A stretch of 42,525 nt of DNA, taken from contig NZ_MUXN01000045.1 of NCBI RefSeq assembly GCF_001995215.1, positions 1 through 42,525 on the forward strand. The letters are read 5' to 3'. A program made the position numbers and the translations under genes. Source of the stretch: Amycolatopsis azurea DSM 43854. Its GTDB lineage: Bacteria; Actinomycetota; Actinomycetes; Mycobacteriales; Pseudonocardiaceae. Positions 9,246 through 16,663 of the stretch are shown piece by piece (the stretch's first letter is position 1; every line of letters starts with the position of its first letter). The notes under the pieces were generated by a model. The model searched no databases. It was not told where the DNA came from and saw only the letters and a list, made by a program, of their open reading frames with translations.

Positions 9246-9275
9246 ATTGTCCTCCCGGATTGTGGACAGGACAAT
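9246..9275. promoter_or_regulatory. Perfect inverted repeat, candidate operator in the divergent lipid promoter
   Basis: ATTGTCCT at 9246-9253 is repeated inverted as AGGACAAT at 9268-9275 with 14 bp between the arms. It is an AT-containing palindrome in an otherwise GC-rich intergenic region and lies about 110 bp before the antigen-85-like start. The size and symmetry suit a dimeric repressor such as a TetR-family protein. No such regulator gene is in the window. Confidence 0.45.
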
Positions 9276-9386
9276 TGCCTGGAGGGGCTTCTTCCGCCTA
9301 ACGTGTCGGCACCTTCGGATTCCTTTTGCGGGTAATCGCCGTCACATTTTCGAATTCTGTCGAACGACCGGGACAAAGGATTACGT

Positions 9387-10433
9387 ATGCGCATTACTTC
9401 AAGGCGGCCGCGGGCCGTCGCGGTGCTGGCCGCCGTGGCGTGCTTGCTGCCGAGCGTCGCCGTCGCACCGGCGCGGGCCGAGAGCGGTGTCCCGGACGCC
9501 CGCGCCGACGACGGTTCGCACGTCGTCGCCCAGACCACTGTGGACGGTGACCCGCGGACGCTGGACCTCACCGTGCGCTCGGTCGGCGTCGGGAGCTACG
9601 CGATGGTGCGGCTGATCCTGCCGTCACGGTGGAGCGCCGAACCGGACCGGAAGTGGCCGGCCGTGTACCTGCTCGCCGGAGAAACCCGGCTCCAGGACTA
9701 TCGCGGCTGGACCGCCAACACCGACATCCGGAAACTGGCCGACGACGCCGGCGTCCTGGTGGTGATGCCGGGTTCCGGTTCGGCGGGGTTCTTTTCCGAC
9801 TGGTGGAATTACGGCAAGAACGTCGTCCTGAACCAATGGGAGACCTTCACCGCGGTCGAAATCCCGCAACTGATCGATCGCGGCTATCGCGGTGACGGAC
9901 GGCGGGTGGCGGCCGGGCTCTCGCTCGGCGGGTACGGCGCGGTGGAACTGGCCGCCCGAAGGCCCGGGGTGTTCCGGTTCGCCGGATCGTTCAGCGGCAA
10001 CCTCAACCCCACCGGCCCGTACGGCGAGCTGCTGACCAGTGCGATCGTGGCGTCGGCCCGGCAGGATCCCGAGGCGCTGTGGGGTGACCGGCGACGCGAG
10101 GCCTCCCGCTGGGACGCGCACGACCCGCTGGTGAACGCCGACCGCCTGCGTGGCACCGAGCTGTACCTGTCGACGGGCAACGGCCTGCCGGGGCCGTTCG
10201 ACGGGAAGCTCCCGATCGACGTGCTGCCCGGGGCGATGCTGCTCGAATTCCTGTGCTCCGGCCAGACCACCGCGATGGCGGATCGGCTGAACCGGCTCGG
10301 CGTCCCTGTCATGACCGACTTCTACGGACCCGGCACGCACCACTGGGCGTACTGGCAGGACCAGCTGCACAAGACCTGGCCGCGGATGCTGCGCGCCCTC
10401 TCGGCGCCGGTGAAGACGGGGGAGGCGTCGTGA
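9387..10433 (+). CDS. Secreted antigen-85-like acyltransferase (mycolyltransferase/esterase family)
   Basis: The 348-residue alpha/beta hydrolase has a signal peptide (cleavage near ARA-ES, residue 31). The nucleophile is Ser179 in AAGLSLGGYGA. The acidic residue is probably Glu287 in MLLEFLCSGQ, aligning with the LEGF glutamate of antigen 85. The histidine is probably His318 in GTHHWAYWQDQL, which matches the GxHxWxYW signature of antigen 85, and LSTGNGLPG matches the mycobacterial CGNG loop. Antigen 85 proteins move mycolic acids between trehalose and the cell wall outside the membrane. Here it opens a three-gene operon divergent from the Pks13-like operon. The acyl donor need not be a true mycolate; esterase activity is the alternative. 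Confidence 0.88.
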   Translation: MRITSRRPRAVAVLAAVACLLPSVAVAPARAESGVPDARADDGSHVVAQTTVDGDPRTLDLTVRSVGVGSYAMVRLILPSRWSAEPDRKWPAVYLLAGETRLQDYRGWTANTDIRKLADDAGVLVVMPGSGSAGFFSDWWNYGKNVVLNQWETFTAVEIPQLIDRGYRGDGRRVAAGLSLGGYGAVELAARRPGVFRFAGSFSGNLNPTGPYGELLTSAIVASARQDPEALWGDRRREASRWDAHDPLVNADRLRGTELYLSTGNGLPGPFDGKLPIDVLPGAMLLEFLCSGQTTAMADRLNRLGVPVMTDFYGPGTHHWAYWQDQLHKTWPRMLRALSAPVKTGEAS

Positions 10434-11263
10434 CCCGTCCGTCCTTTGTGGTCACCGGCGCGTCGAGCGGGATCGGCCGGGCCTGCGTGACCGAACTCGT
10501 CCGGCGGGGCGCGCACGTCTGGGCCAGTGTGCGCACCGACGCGGACGAAACGGAACTCGCCCGCGTCCACGGCGAAGCGGTCACCGTCCTGCGGATGGAT
10601 CTCCGGGACGCGGCGTCGATCGCGGCGTGCGGTGAGAAGGTCGCGGCGGCGGGGCCGGTGCGGGGTCTGGTGAACAACGCCGGGATGGCCCGGCCCGGAC
10701 CACTGGAACACGTCCCGCTCGAGGATTTCCGGCAGCAGCTGGAGGTCAATGTCACCGGTCAGCTCGCCGTCACGCAGGCGATGCTGCCCGCGTTGCGAGC
10801 CGAGCCCGCCGCCAGGGTGGTGACGGTCGGGTCGATGGGCGGGCGCATCGCCGGGCCGATGGTCGGGCCGTATCACACGTCGAAGTTCGCCCTGGTCGGC
10901 TTGACCGACAGCCTGCGCGCCGAACTGGCGCCGTCCGGGATCGACGTCGTCCTCGTCGAGCCGGGCGCGGTCGCCACCTCGATCTGGCCGCGCGCCCGCG
11001 CCGCCGCCGAAGAGGTGCGTGCCGCCTTGCCGGAAGCCGCTCGGGAAAGGTATGCGGCGCAATTGGACGAGGCCGAACGCAGCGCGGAGCGGTCCGCGCG
11101 GAACGGCGTACCACCCGAGCGGGCGGCCCGGGTCGTCGTCCACGCGCTGACGGCCCGCCGTGTCGCGCCGCGCTACCTGGTCGGCCGGGACGCGCGGATC
11201 GCGGCGGTGCTGGCGAACCTGCCGTTCCGCCTCCGCTACCGGTTGACGGCGGCGAAGCGGTGA
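10430..11263 (+). CDS. Short-chain dehydrogenase/reductase, candidate beta-ketoacyl reductase
   Basis: GTG at 10430 overlaps the previous stop by 4 bp (GTGA), giving 277 residues. This is a classical SDR: cofactor motif TGASSGIG (residues 9-16), NNAG at 82-85, catalytic Ser135 (TVGSMGG), Tyr148 and Lys152 (YHTSK). An Arg pattern after the glycine-rich turn (SVRTDADE) would suit NADPH. In mycolate producers an SDR (Rv2509/CmrA) reduces the 3-oxo-mycolate made by Pks13. The Pks13-like enzyme here has no KR domain, so this gene is the natural candidate for that reduction. The assignment to that step is inference; the SDR family call is firm. Confidence 0.9.
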   Translation: MTRPSFVVTGASSGIGRACVTELVRRGAHVWASVRTDADETELARVHGEAVTVLRMDLRDAASIAACGEKVAAAGPVRGLVNNAGMARPGPLEHVPLEDFRQQLEVNVTGQLAVTQAMLPALRAEPAARVVTVGSMGGRIAGPMVGPYHTSKFALVGLTDSLRAELAPSGIDVVLVEPGAVATSIWPRARAAAEEVRAALPEAARERYAAQLDEAERSAERSARNGVPPERAARVVVHALTARRVAPRYLVGRDARIAAVLANLPFRLRYRLTAAKR

Positions 11264-12489
11264 CCCGGCTCGTCGTGATCGTCGCTCCGGGCTCGCGGGG
11301 CGACGTCCAGCCGTGCATCGCTCTCGGGCGTGGCCTCGACGGTGACCGGGTCCGGGTGCTGGCGGCCGAGCGATTCCGGACCCTGGTGACCGGGCACGGT
11401 CTGGAGTTCGCGCCGCTGTCGGCGGATCCCGGCGAGATCCTCGGCTCGGACGGCGGCCGTGAATGGACCGAGGGCGGACGCAATCCCGCGACGTTCCTGC
11501 GCGGGCTGCGAGGTGCGCTGACCCCGGTGCTGGAGCGGCTGCTGGCCGATGTCCACAAAGGAGCGTCGGGGGCGGACCTCGTGCTCGCGCCGACGCTGGG
11601 TTTCCTCGGCGCGCACCTGGGCGCGTCGCTCGGCGTGCCCGACGTCGAGCTGCACTATCAGCCCAGCGTGCCGACAAGGAGGTTCGCGCATCCGCTGCTG
11701 CCGTGGGCGGCCAAGGCAGGGCCATGCGGACGACGGCTGAGCTTTCACGCCGTCGACGCCGTCGCGTGGCAGGTGCTGCGGCCCGAGGTGAACCGGTGGC
11801 GGGGTGCGGAACTCGGTCTCCCGGCCGCCGGATGGCGCGGACCCTGCCGAACGGAAACCCCGGTGCTGTGCGGGTTCTCCGACGCCGTGGTGCCCCGGCC
11901 GGAGGATTGGCCGGACAGGATCCACGTCACCGGGTACTGGTTCCTCGACGCGCCCGCCGCGTGGCGGCCGGATCCGCGCCTGCGGGACTTCCTCGCCTCG
12001 GGACCGCCTCCGGTGTACGTCGGTTTCGGCAGCATGCGGCCGTCGGAGGCGGAGCGGACGTTCGCCGCGGTCCGCACTGCGTTGCGCCGGGTGGGGCTGC
12101 GCGGCCTGCTCGCCACCGATACCGGCTCCGACGACGATGATCTGCTGACGATTCGAGACGTCCCGCACGAGTGGCTCTTTCCGCGTACGGCGGCGGTGGT
12201 GCATCACGGCGGCGCGGGCACGACCGCGGCCGCGTTGCGCGCGGGCGTCCCGGCACTGGTCTGCCCGGTCTTCTCCGACCAGCCGTACTGGGGCGAGCGG
12301 GTGTTCCGTCTCGGTGCCGGACCGCGTCCGCTGCCGTTGCGGGAGCTGACCGCGGACGCCTTGACCGCACGGCTGCTGGAGCTGTCCGGCAACCTCCTGT
12401 TCCGTCGCGGGGCGCAGTACGTCGGCGCGCGGTTGCGCGAGGAGGACGGCGTGGCGCGGGCGTGCGAAGTCCTTCGGCAGGTGGGCTAG
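11260..12489 (+). CDS. GT1-type glycosyltransferase
   Basis: GTG at 11260 overlaps the SDR stop (GTGA), giving 409 residues with a GT-B fold pattern. The N-terminal domain starts with VVIVAPGSRGDVQPCIALG, the GSRGDVQP motif of sterol, macrolide and glycopeptide glycosyltransferases. The C-terminal nucleotide-sugar domain has YVGFGSM (about 253-259), HHGGAGTT (315-322) and PVFSDQPYWGERV. No signal peptide is present, so it acts in the cytoplasm, probably on a lipid or polyketide acceptor with a UDP- or dTDP-sugar. Coupled to the antigen-85-like and SDR genes, it suggests the final product is glycosylated. The stop codon overlaps the convergent AHSA1 stop by 3 bp within CTAG. Confidence 0.9.
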   Translation: MTRLVVIVAPGSRGDVQPCIALGRGLDGDRVRVLAAERFRTLVTGHGLEFAPLSADPGEILGSDGGREWTEGGRNPATFLRGLRGALTPVLERLLADVHKGASGADLVLAPTLGFLGAHLGASLGVPDVELHYQPSVPTRRFAHPLLPWAAKAGPCGRRLSFHAVDAVAWQVLRPEVNRWRGAELGLPAAGWRGPCRTETPVLCGFSDAVVPRPEDWPDRIHVTGYWFLDAPAAWRPDPRLRDFLASGPPPVYVGFGSMRPSEAERTFAAVRTALRRVGLRGLLATDTGSDDDDLLTIRDVPHEWLFPRTAAVVHHGGAGTTAAALRAGVPALVCPVFSDQPYWGERVFRLGAGPRPLPLRELTADALTARLLELSGNLLFRRGAQYVGARLREEDGVARACEVLRQVG

Positions 12490-12923
12490 CGCTGTTCTCG
12501 CGTGAGATAGGTGGTGAGACGGCCGAAGCAGGACTGCCAGCCCTCGACGTGGCCGTCGCGGTCCGCCACGGTCTCGAAGATGGCCTGGTGGAACGACATC
12601 TCGGTTTTGCCGTCGTGGTCGGAGAGAAGGACCGTGACGAGCGTGTCGTGCCCTCGCGCGCCTTCCGGTTCCTCCCAGGCGAAGCTGAAGACGAGCCGTT
12701 CCGGCGGGACGATCTCGTGGTAGACGCCCGAGGCCCACAGGTCGGTCTCGCCGTCGCTGATGCAGATGCGCCAGCGGCCGCCTTCGGTGAGGTTGACCGT
12801 GCAGGACCTGGAGCTGAACCCGGCCGGACCCCACCAGCGGGCGAGATGGTCCGGATCCGTCCAGACCCGGAAGGCGAGCTCGCGGGGCGCGGCGAGGAGA
12901 CGCGTGATCGTCAGGTCGGTCAT
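12486..12923 (-). CDS. SRPBCC (AHSA1/CalC-type) domain protein
   Basis: The 145-residue protein has the compact SRPBCC fold signature of the AHSA1 group: N-terminal ITRLLAAPRELAFRVWTDPDHLARWWGP, central GGRWRICISDG, and C-terminal EGWQSCFGRL. These proteins bind hydrophobic ligands in a cavity; their exact role is usually unknown. ATG at 12923 is chosen because a GGAAGAGAA ribosome binding site lies just before it; the longer frame upstream would run through the operator palindrome. In many actinobacteria such genes are paired with an ArsR regulator, but no ArsR gene is next to this one. Confidence 0.85.
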   Translation of the reverse strand: MTDLTITRLLAAPRELAFRVWTDPDHLARWWGPAGFSSRSCTVNLTEGGRWRICISDGETDLWASGVYHEIVPPERLVFSFAWEEPEGARGHDTLVTVLLSDHDGKTEMSFHQAIFETVADRDGHVEGWQSCFGRLTTYLTREQR

Positions 12924-12944
12924 CGGGTTCTCTTCCGCAGTGTA

Positions 12945-12962
12945 TTCAACCGTCTGGTTGAA
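12945..12962. promoter_or_regulatory. Perfect palindromic operator upstream of the AHSA1 gene
   Basis: TTCAACC (12945-12951) and GGTTGAA (12956-12962) are separated by GTCT. The centre is about 30 bp before the AHSA1 start, where a repressor would block transcription. TTCAACC/GGTTGAA half-sites are of the kind bound by ArsR-family regulators that control AHSA1 genes. The binding protein must be encoded elsewhere. Confidence 0.6.
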
Positions 12963-13090
12963 CTCTAGTCCCCGTGTCAAACCGCAAGCAGGTGACTGGT
13001 TGCGGCTGGCGTCGGCTCGCGACTCGCCGCGCGATCGCCGCTTCACGGACGGTGGGCTACGGACGGTCGGCGTCGGTCCAGGGGGCGTAA

Positions 13091-13135
13091 GTGGCGATTC
13101 GGGTTACTGAGGGTAAGGCAAAGCTGACGTGCCAC
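13091..13135 (+). repeat. Dispersed intergenic repeat, copy 1
   Basis: This 45-bp unit begins GTGGCGATTCGGGTTACTGA and ends GTGCCAC. It matches the unit at 42323-42375, which shares GTGGCG-TTCGGGTTA-TGAG, AGGCAAAG and terminal GTGCCAC. The ends GTGGC/GCCAC are inverted repeats of each other. In both places the unit is followed immediately by a long palindrome. Confidence 0.7.
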
Positions 13136-13140
13136 TGACT

Positions 13141-13178
13141 GTGTGGATTTGGTGCGTTGGACGCGCAGAAATCCACAC
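13141..13178 (+). repeat. Hairpin next to repeat copy 1
   Basis: GTGTGGATTT (13141-13150) pairs with AAATCCACAC (13169-13178), and inside the loop GCGT (13154-13157) pairs with ACGC (13161-13164). It lies 5 bp after the dispersed repeat. It is too far from any upstream gene to be an ordinary terminator and precedes the LLM gene by about 80 bp. Confidence 0.6.
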
Positions 13179-13255
13179 CCTTCACTGTGAGTGACACCGC
13201 ACGCTCGCCCGCGAAACGGCCACAACTGTCGGTGCGGCGTCGTACGGTCTCGGGC

Positions 13256-14059
13256 ATGAATCTGCGCTCGGCACTCTGGCTGCCGATCTTCGACGAGTTG
13301 TCCGACCCGGTGATCATCGCGCGTCTGGCCGCGGAGGCCGAAGAGGCGGGCTGGCACGGCCTGTTCGTCTGGGACCACGTCCGCTGGGACGAGCCGGTGC
13401 GCGCCATCGCCGACCCGTGGATCACGCTCGCCGCCGTCGCCTCGGCCACGGAGAAGCTCGTCTTCGGCCCGATGGTCACGCCGCTGGCGCGACGGCGTCC
13501 GGTCAAGCTCGCCCGCGAGACGGCCACTTTGGACCGGTTGAGCGGCGGGAGGCTGATTCTCGGCGCCGGGCTCGGCAGTGACCGCTTCGGCGGGGAGTTC
13601 TCGAAGACCGGCGACGAACAGGACGACCGCAAACGCGGCGAGATGCTGGACGAGTCGCTGGAGATCCTCACCGCCGCCTGGTCCGGCGAGCCCGTGCGGC
13701 ACCACGGCGAGCACTACACGGTCGACGACATCACCTTCCTGCCTCGTCCCGCGCATCCGGTTCCCGTATGGCTCGCGGGCTTCCCCGGGAAGGTGAAGCC
13801 GATGCGCCGGGCGGCGCGGTACGACGGCTTCTTTCCGGTGAACCTGCCTCACGCGGACGAGTTCGCGAAGACGGTCGAGACGATCACCGCGCTGCGCGAG
13901 GACGCCGAGAAGCCGTACGACTTCGCCATCGGCGTCCCCGCGGGCACGGATCTCGACCCGTACGCGAAGGCGGGGGCGACCTGGTGGATGGCCGAATTTC
14001 CGTGGGACGACCTGTCGGTCGACGCGGTCCGCGGCGTGCTCAGGGAGGGGCCCGCTTGA
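13256..14059 (+). CDS. LLM-class F420- or flavin-dependent oxidoreductase
   Basis: The 267-residue protein starts LRSALWLPIFDELSDPVIIA and follows the luciferase-like monooxygenase TIM-barrel pattern: LAAEAEEAGWHGLFVWDH, RETATLDRLSGGRLILGAGLG, GEMLDESLEIL and RPAHPVPVWLAG. These are the usual landmarks of the family, which uses F420 or FMN. ATG at 13256 is chosen because the family begins at about this point; the frame is open further upstream but that part runs through a hairpin and is not family-like. The protein is slightly shorter than many relatives and ends with an AKAGATWWMAEFPW segment typical of actinobacterial members. The substrate is unknown. The gene ends about 40 bp before the riboswitch of terC, which is probably a separate transcript. 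Confidence 0.87.
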   Translation: MNLRSALWLPIFDELSDPVIIARLAAEAEEAGWHGLFVWDHVRWDEPVRAIADPWITLAAVASATEKLVFGPMVTPLARRRPVKLARETATLDRLSGGRLILGAGLGSDRFGGEFSKTGDEQDDRKRGEMLDESLEILTAAWSGEPVRHHGEHYTVDDITFLPRPAHPVPVWLAGFPGKVKPMRRAARYDGFFPVNLPHADEFAKTVETITALREDAEKPYDFAIGVPAGTDLDPYAKAGATWWMAEFPWDDLSVDAVRGVLREGPA

Positions 14060-14100
14060 CCCACTCTTTAATAACTCTTTACCGAGTGCGATACTGGTCC

Positions 14101-14198
14101 GACGAGGGGAGTACTTCCCAAGGGTCTGCCCGGTCAGTACGGACACTCCGCAAGTGTCCCCGGGAGGCCGCCCCGCAGGGGTGAAGGAGACCTCGAAC
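14101..14198 (+). ncRNA. Probable yybP-ykoY (Mn2+) riboswitch upstream of terC
   Basis: The leader of the TerC gene contains GAGGGGAGTACTTCCC near its 5' end, a central hairpin GACACTCCGCAAGTGTC (14142-14158), and GGTGAAGGAGACCTC at 14180-14194. These fit the paired conserved segments of the yybP-ykoY motif, a Mn2+-sensing riboswitch known to precede TerC/Alx-type genes. A -10-like GATACT at 14090-14095 would place the transcript start near 14101. Downstream, a CTCGAAC/GTTCGAG hairpin (14192-14198 with 14204-14210) abuts the GAGGAGG ribosome binding site, suggesting control at translation. The identification is by eye; a covariance-model search would settle it. Confidence 0.72.
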
Positions 14199-14214
14199 TT
14201 CGAGTTCGAGGAGG
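14192..14214 (+). promoter_or_regulatory. Expression-platform hairpin at the terC ribosome binding site
   Basis: CTCGAAC (14192-14198) pairs with GTTCGAG (14204-14210) around a TTCGA loop. The 3' arm shares bases with the GAGGAGG ribosome binding site (14208-14214), 4 bases before the ATG. The 5' arm overlaps the GAGACCTC end of the aptamer, so aptamer folding and this hairpin are likely to compete. Confidence 0.55.
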
Positions 14215-14218
14215 CTCC

Positions 14219-15193
14219 ATGTCCGGATCCGTGGGATCGCCGGGTTTGTGGGCGATCAGTATCGCCGTCCTGCTGGCCCTGCTGGTCGCAGATTTCGCCG
14301 TCACCCGCAAACCGCACGAGGTGTCGATGCGGGAGGCCGCCGGCTGGTCGGTCTTCTACCTCGCGCTCCCGGTGGTGTTCGGGCTCTGGTTGTGGCTCGA
14401 ATTCGGCGGTGGCCAGGCCGTCGAGTTCATGACGGGGTTCGTCGTCGAGAAGTCCCTGTCGGTGGACAACCTGTTCGTCTTCATGCTGCTGCTCGCCGCC
14501 TTCGCGGTCCCGGCGGCCGTGCAGCAACGCGTGCTGCTGTACGGCATCGTGGGCGCGCTGGTGCTGCGCGGCGTCTTCATCGCGGCCGGGGCCGCGATGC
14601 TGTCGGCGGGCACCTGGGCGTTCCTCGTCTTCGGCCTGATCCTGTTCGCGTCGGCGGTCAAGATCCTGCGTGAGGCCCTGTCGAAGGACGACACCGAAAA
14701 GGACCTCTCCCAGTTGCGATCGGTCCGGTTCCTGCGACGGCTGATGCCGGTCACCGACGACTACCGCGGTACCCGGCTGACCGTGCGCGAACACGGGCGC
14801 CGCGCGCTCACCCCGCTGGCCGTCGTGGTCGTCGCGGTCTTCGCCACCGACGTGGTGTTCGCGGTCGATTCGGTGCCCGCCGTCTACGGCATCACCGAAG
14901 ACCCGTACCTCGTGTTCGCCACCAACGCCTTCGCCTTGCTCGGCCTGCGCGCCCTGTACTTCGTGCTCCACTCCGCGCTGGCGAAGCTGATCCACCTGAA
15001 CCACGGTCTCGCGATCATCCTCGCGTTCATCGGGGTGAAGCTGGTCCTGCACTGGGCACACGGGATCTGGCCCGCCGTGCCGCAGGTCCCGACGCCGATC
15101 TCGCTGGGCGTGATCATCGCCGTCCTCGTCGCGGTCTCGTTCACCAGCCTGTACGCGCGCCGTCGCGAAGCCGCCAGGACCGCACAGGAGTGA
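14219..15193 (+). CDS. TerC/Alx-family integral membrane protein
   Basis: The 324-residue protein has about nine hydrophobic helices. It shows the TerC hallmark acidic residues within helices: EKSLSVDNLFVF (Asp83-Asn84) and, in the second half, FATDVVFAVDSVPAV. A charged cytoplasmic loop (KDDTEKDLSQLRSVRFLRRL) separates the halves. TerC/Alx proteins are linked to manganese export and metal homeostasis, and some help load metal on exported proteins. The Mn2+-type riboswitch in its leader supports a manganese role. ATG at 14219 follows GAGGAGG. The name tellurite resistance is historical; tellurite function is not implied. Confidence 0.92.
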   Translation: MSGSVGSPGLWAISIAVLLALLVADFAVTRKPHEVSMREAAGWSVFYLALPVVFGLWLWLEFGGGQAVEFMTGFVVEKSLSVDNLFVFMLLLAAFAVPAAVQQRVLLYGIVGALVLRGVFIAAGAAMLSAGTWAFLVFGLILFASAVKILREALSKDDTEKDLSQLRSVRFLRRLMPVTDDYRGTRLTVREHGRRALTPLAVVVVAVFATDVVFAVDSVPAVYGITEDPYLVFATNAFALLGLRALYFVLHSALAKLIHLNHGLAIILAFIGVKLVLHWAHGIWPAVPQVPTPISLGVIIAVLVAVSFTSLYARRREAARTAQE

Positions 15194-15196
15194 GCG

Positions 15197-15310
15197 ATGA
15201 TCACCGGACTCGTCGTCGGCTTCCTGATCGACCTCGCCGTGACCGCGCTCTTCCTCGGCGCGCTGCTCCTGGTCTTCGCGGCGATGCGGCCGCCCCGGCC
15301 GCCGCCGTGA
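15197..15310 (+). CDS. Small single-helix membrane protein (37 residues)
   Basis: An ATG at 15197, 3 bp after the terC stop, opens a 37-residue frame: MITGLVVGFLIDLAVTALFL, then a hydrophobic stretch ending AAMRPPRPPP. One transmembrane helix fills residues 3-29 and the tail is Arg/Pro-rich. A GGAG sequence (15187-15190) at the end of terC can serve as ribosome binding site. Position and composition suggest a small partner of TerC, but small hydrophobic frames do occur by chance in GC-rich DNA and no family is recognised. Confidence 0.5.
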   Translation: MITGLVVGFLIDLAVTALFLGALLLVFAAMRPPRPPP

Positions 15311-15382
15311 CCCGGACGGTGGCGTGTCGGGGTGTCCGAACCGGCGGCGTGTCCGGTACGACCGGTACTCTCCCGGTGGTTG

Positions 15383-15400
15383 AGAAGACAGCCGTCTTCT
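15383..15400 (+). promoter_or_regulatory. Small inverted repeat upstream of the phosphatase-kinase operon
   Basis: AGAAGAC (15383-15389) and GTCTTCT (15394-15400) flank AGCC, about 40 bp before the GTG start at 15441. It could be a terminator of terC or an operator; no T-run follows. Confidence 0.35.
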
Positions 15401-15440
15401 GTTCGCGCGCCGGTGAACCGGTGAGGAAAGGTGGCTGTCC

Positions 15441-16663
15441 GTGTCCAACGCCGTGCGTCACGGCGAGCAGTCCCCACCTCGTAGACCCTCACCTCAGCTG
15501 GATCGCCTGCACGTCCTGCTGATCGAGGACGACGACGGCGACGCGCTCCTGGTCGAGGAAATGCTCGCGGACGCGGCCGAGAGCCTCGAACGGGTCGTGC
15601 TCGACAGGGCGACGACACTCGAACAGGTCCTCGCGCGGCCGATCACGGCCGACTGCGTGCTCCTCGACCTCCAGCTGCCGGACGCGACCGGTCTGACGGG
15701 GCTGACCCGGCTGCGGCAGCACGCGCCGTCGACGGCGGTGATCGTCCTGACCGGCCGCGAGGACGAGGCGCTCGGGGTCTCCGCGCTCGGTGCCGGCGCG
15801 CAGGACTACCTGGTCAAACACCACGTCGACGGCCAGCTGCTGGCGCGGACCCTGCGCTATTCCTGGGAACGCAGCCGCGCCGAACGCGTCGAGCAGCAGC
15901 TGCTCCAGCATCAGTTGCTGGCCAGGGAGAACGCGCGCCTCGAACGCGGCCTGCTGCCGACACCGCTGGTCACCGATCCCCGGCTCGGGCTCGCGGTGCG
16001 GTACCGGCCCGGCCGGAACGGGGCGCTGCTGGGCGGCGACTTCTACGACGCCGTCGAACTCCCCGACGGCACCCTCCAGCTGGTCATCGGGGACGTCTGC
16101 GGGCACGGCCCGGACGAGGCGGCGCTCGGTGTCGCGCTGCGGATCGCGTGGCGTTCGGTGGTGCTCGCCGGACTGCCGATGGCGGAAACGCTGGCGATGG
16201 TGGAAAAGATGCTCCAGCACGAGGCGCTGGGCCCGCTGTTCGCCACCGTCTGCATGATCACCGTCGCCCCGGACCGCCGGTCGCTGCGGATGAGCCTGGC
16301 CGGTCATCCGCAGCCGCTGCTGGTCGACGACTCGGGTGGCAGGCTGCTGTCCAGGGAGAACCTCGGTCCGCCGCTGGGCGTCGCACCGGGCACCGGATGG
16401 CGGGAATTGACGGTGCCGATGGGGCCGCGATGGTCGCTGCTGCTGTACACCGACGGCCTGTTCGAAGGGCGCGTCGAGGGCAGCGGGGAACGGGTCGGGC
16501 TCGAACGGATGGCCGACGCCGCGCTGAGCAGCCTGACCACCGAGGGCGGTTCCGCCGCCGCGCTCGACCAGCTCATCAGCGAGATGGACGTCCTGCACGG
16601 CGGGCCGCTGGACGACGACGTCGCGCTGGCCCTGCTCACGTTCGATTCCGGGGAGCCGCCTCG

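Larger units (their letters stand above)
8940..9386. promoter_or_regulatory. Divergent promoter region between the two lipid operons
   Basis: This 447-bp gap separates the leftward secreted protein-FAAL-PKS-MFS operon from the rightward antigen-85-like operon. It has lower GC than its surroundings, holds no convincing ORF, and must carry the promoters of both transcripts. Structures seen: two short hairpins near the left gene and one longer inverted repeat at 9246-9275, listed separately. An AAAGGA ribosome binding site precedes the ATG at 9387. I could not assign -35/-10 boxes with confidence. Confidence 0.6.
12924..13255. other. Intergenic region with operator, dispersed repeat and hairpin
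   Basis: This 332-bp gap lies between the divergent AHSA1 and LLM-oxidoreductase genes. It contains the AHSA1 operator palindrome (12945-12962), one copy of a dispersed repeat (13091-13135) and a strong hairpin (13141-13178). A longer in-frame extension of the LLM gene begins inside the hairpin at 13157 but is unlikely to be coding. No RNA gene was recognised. Confidence 0.6.

Noticed and set aside
13157..13255. Upstream extension of the LLM oxidoreductase by 33 codons
   Set aside because: It begins inside a hairpin next to a repeat and the added residues do not resemble the family; the ATG at 13256 fits family length.
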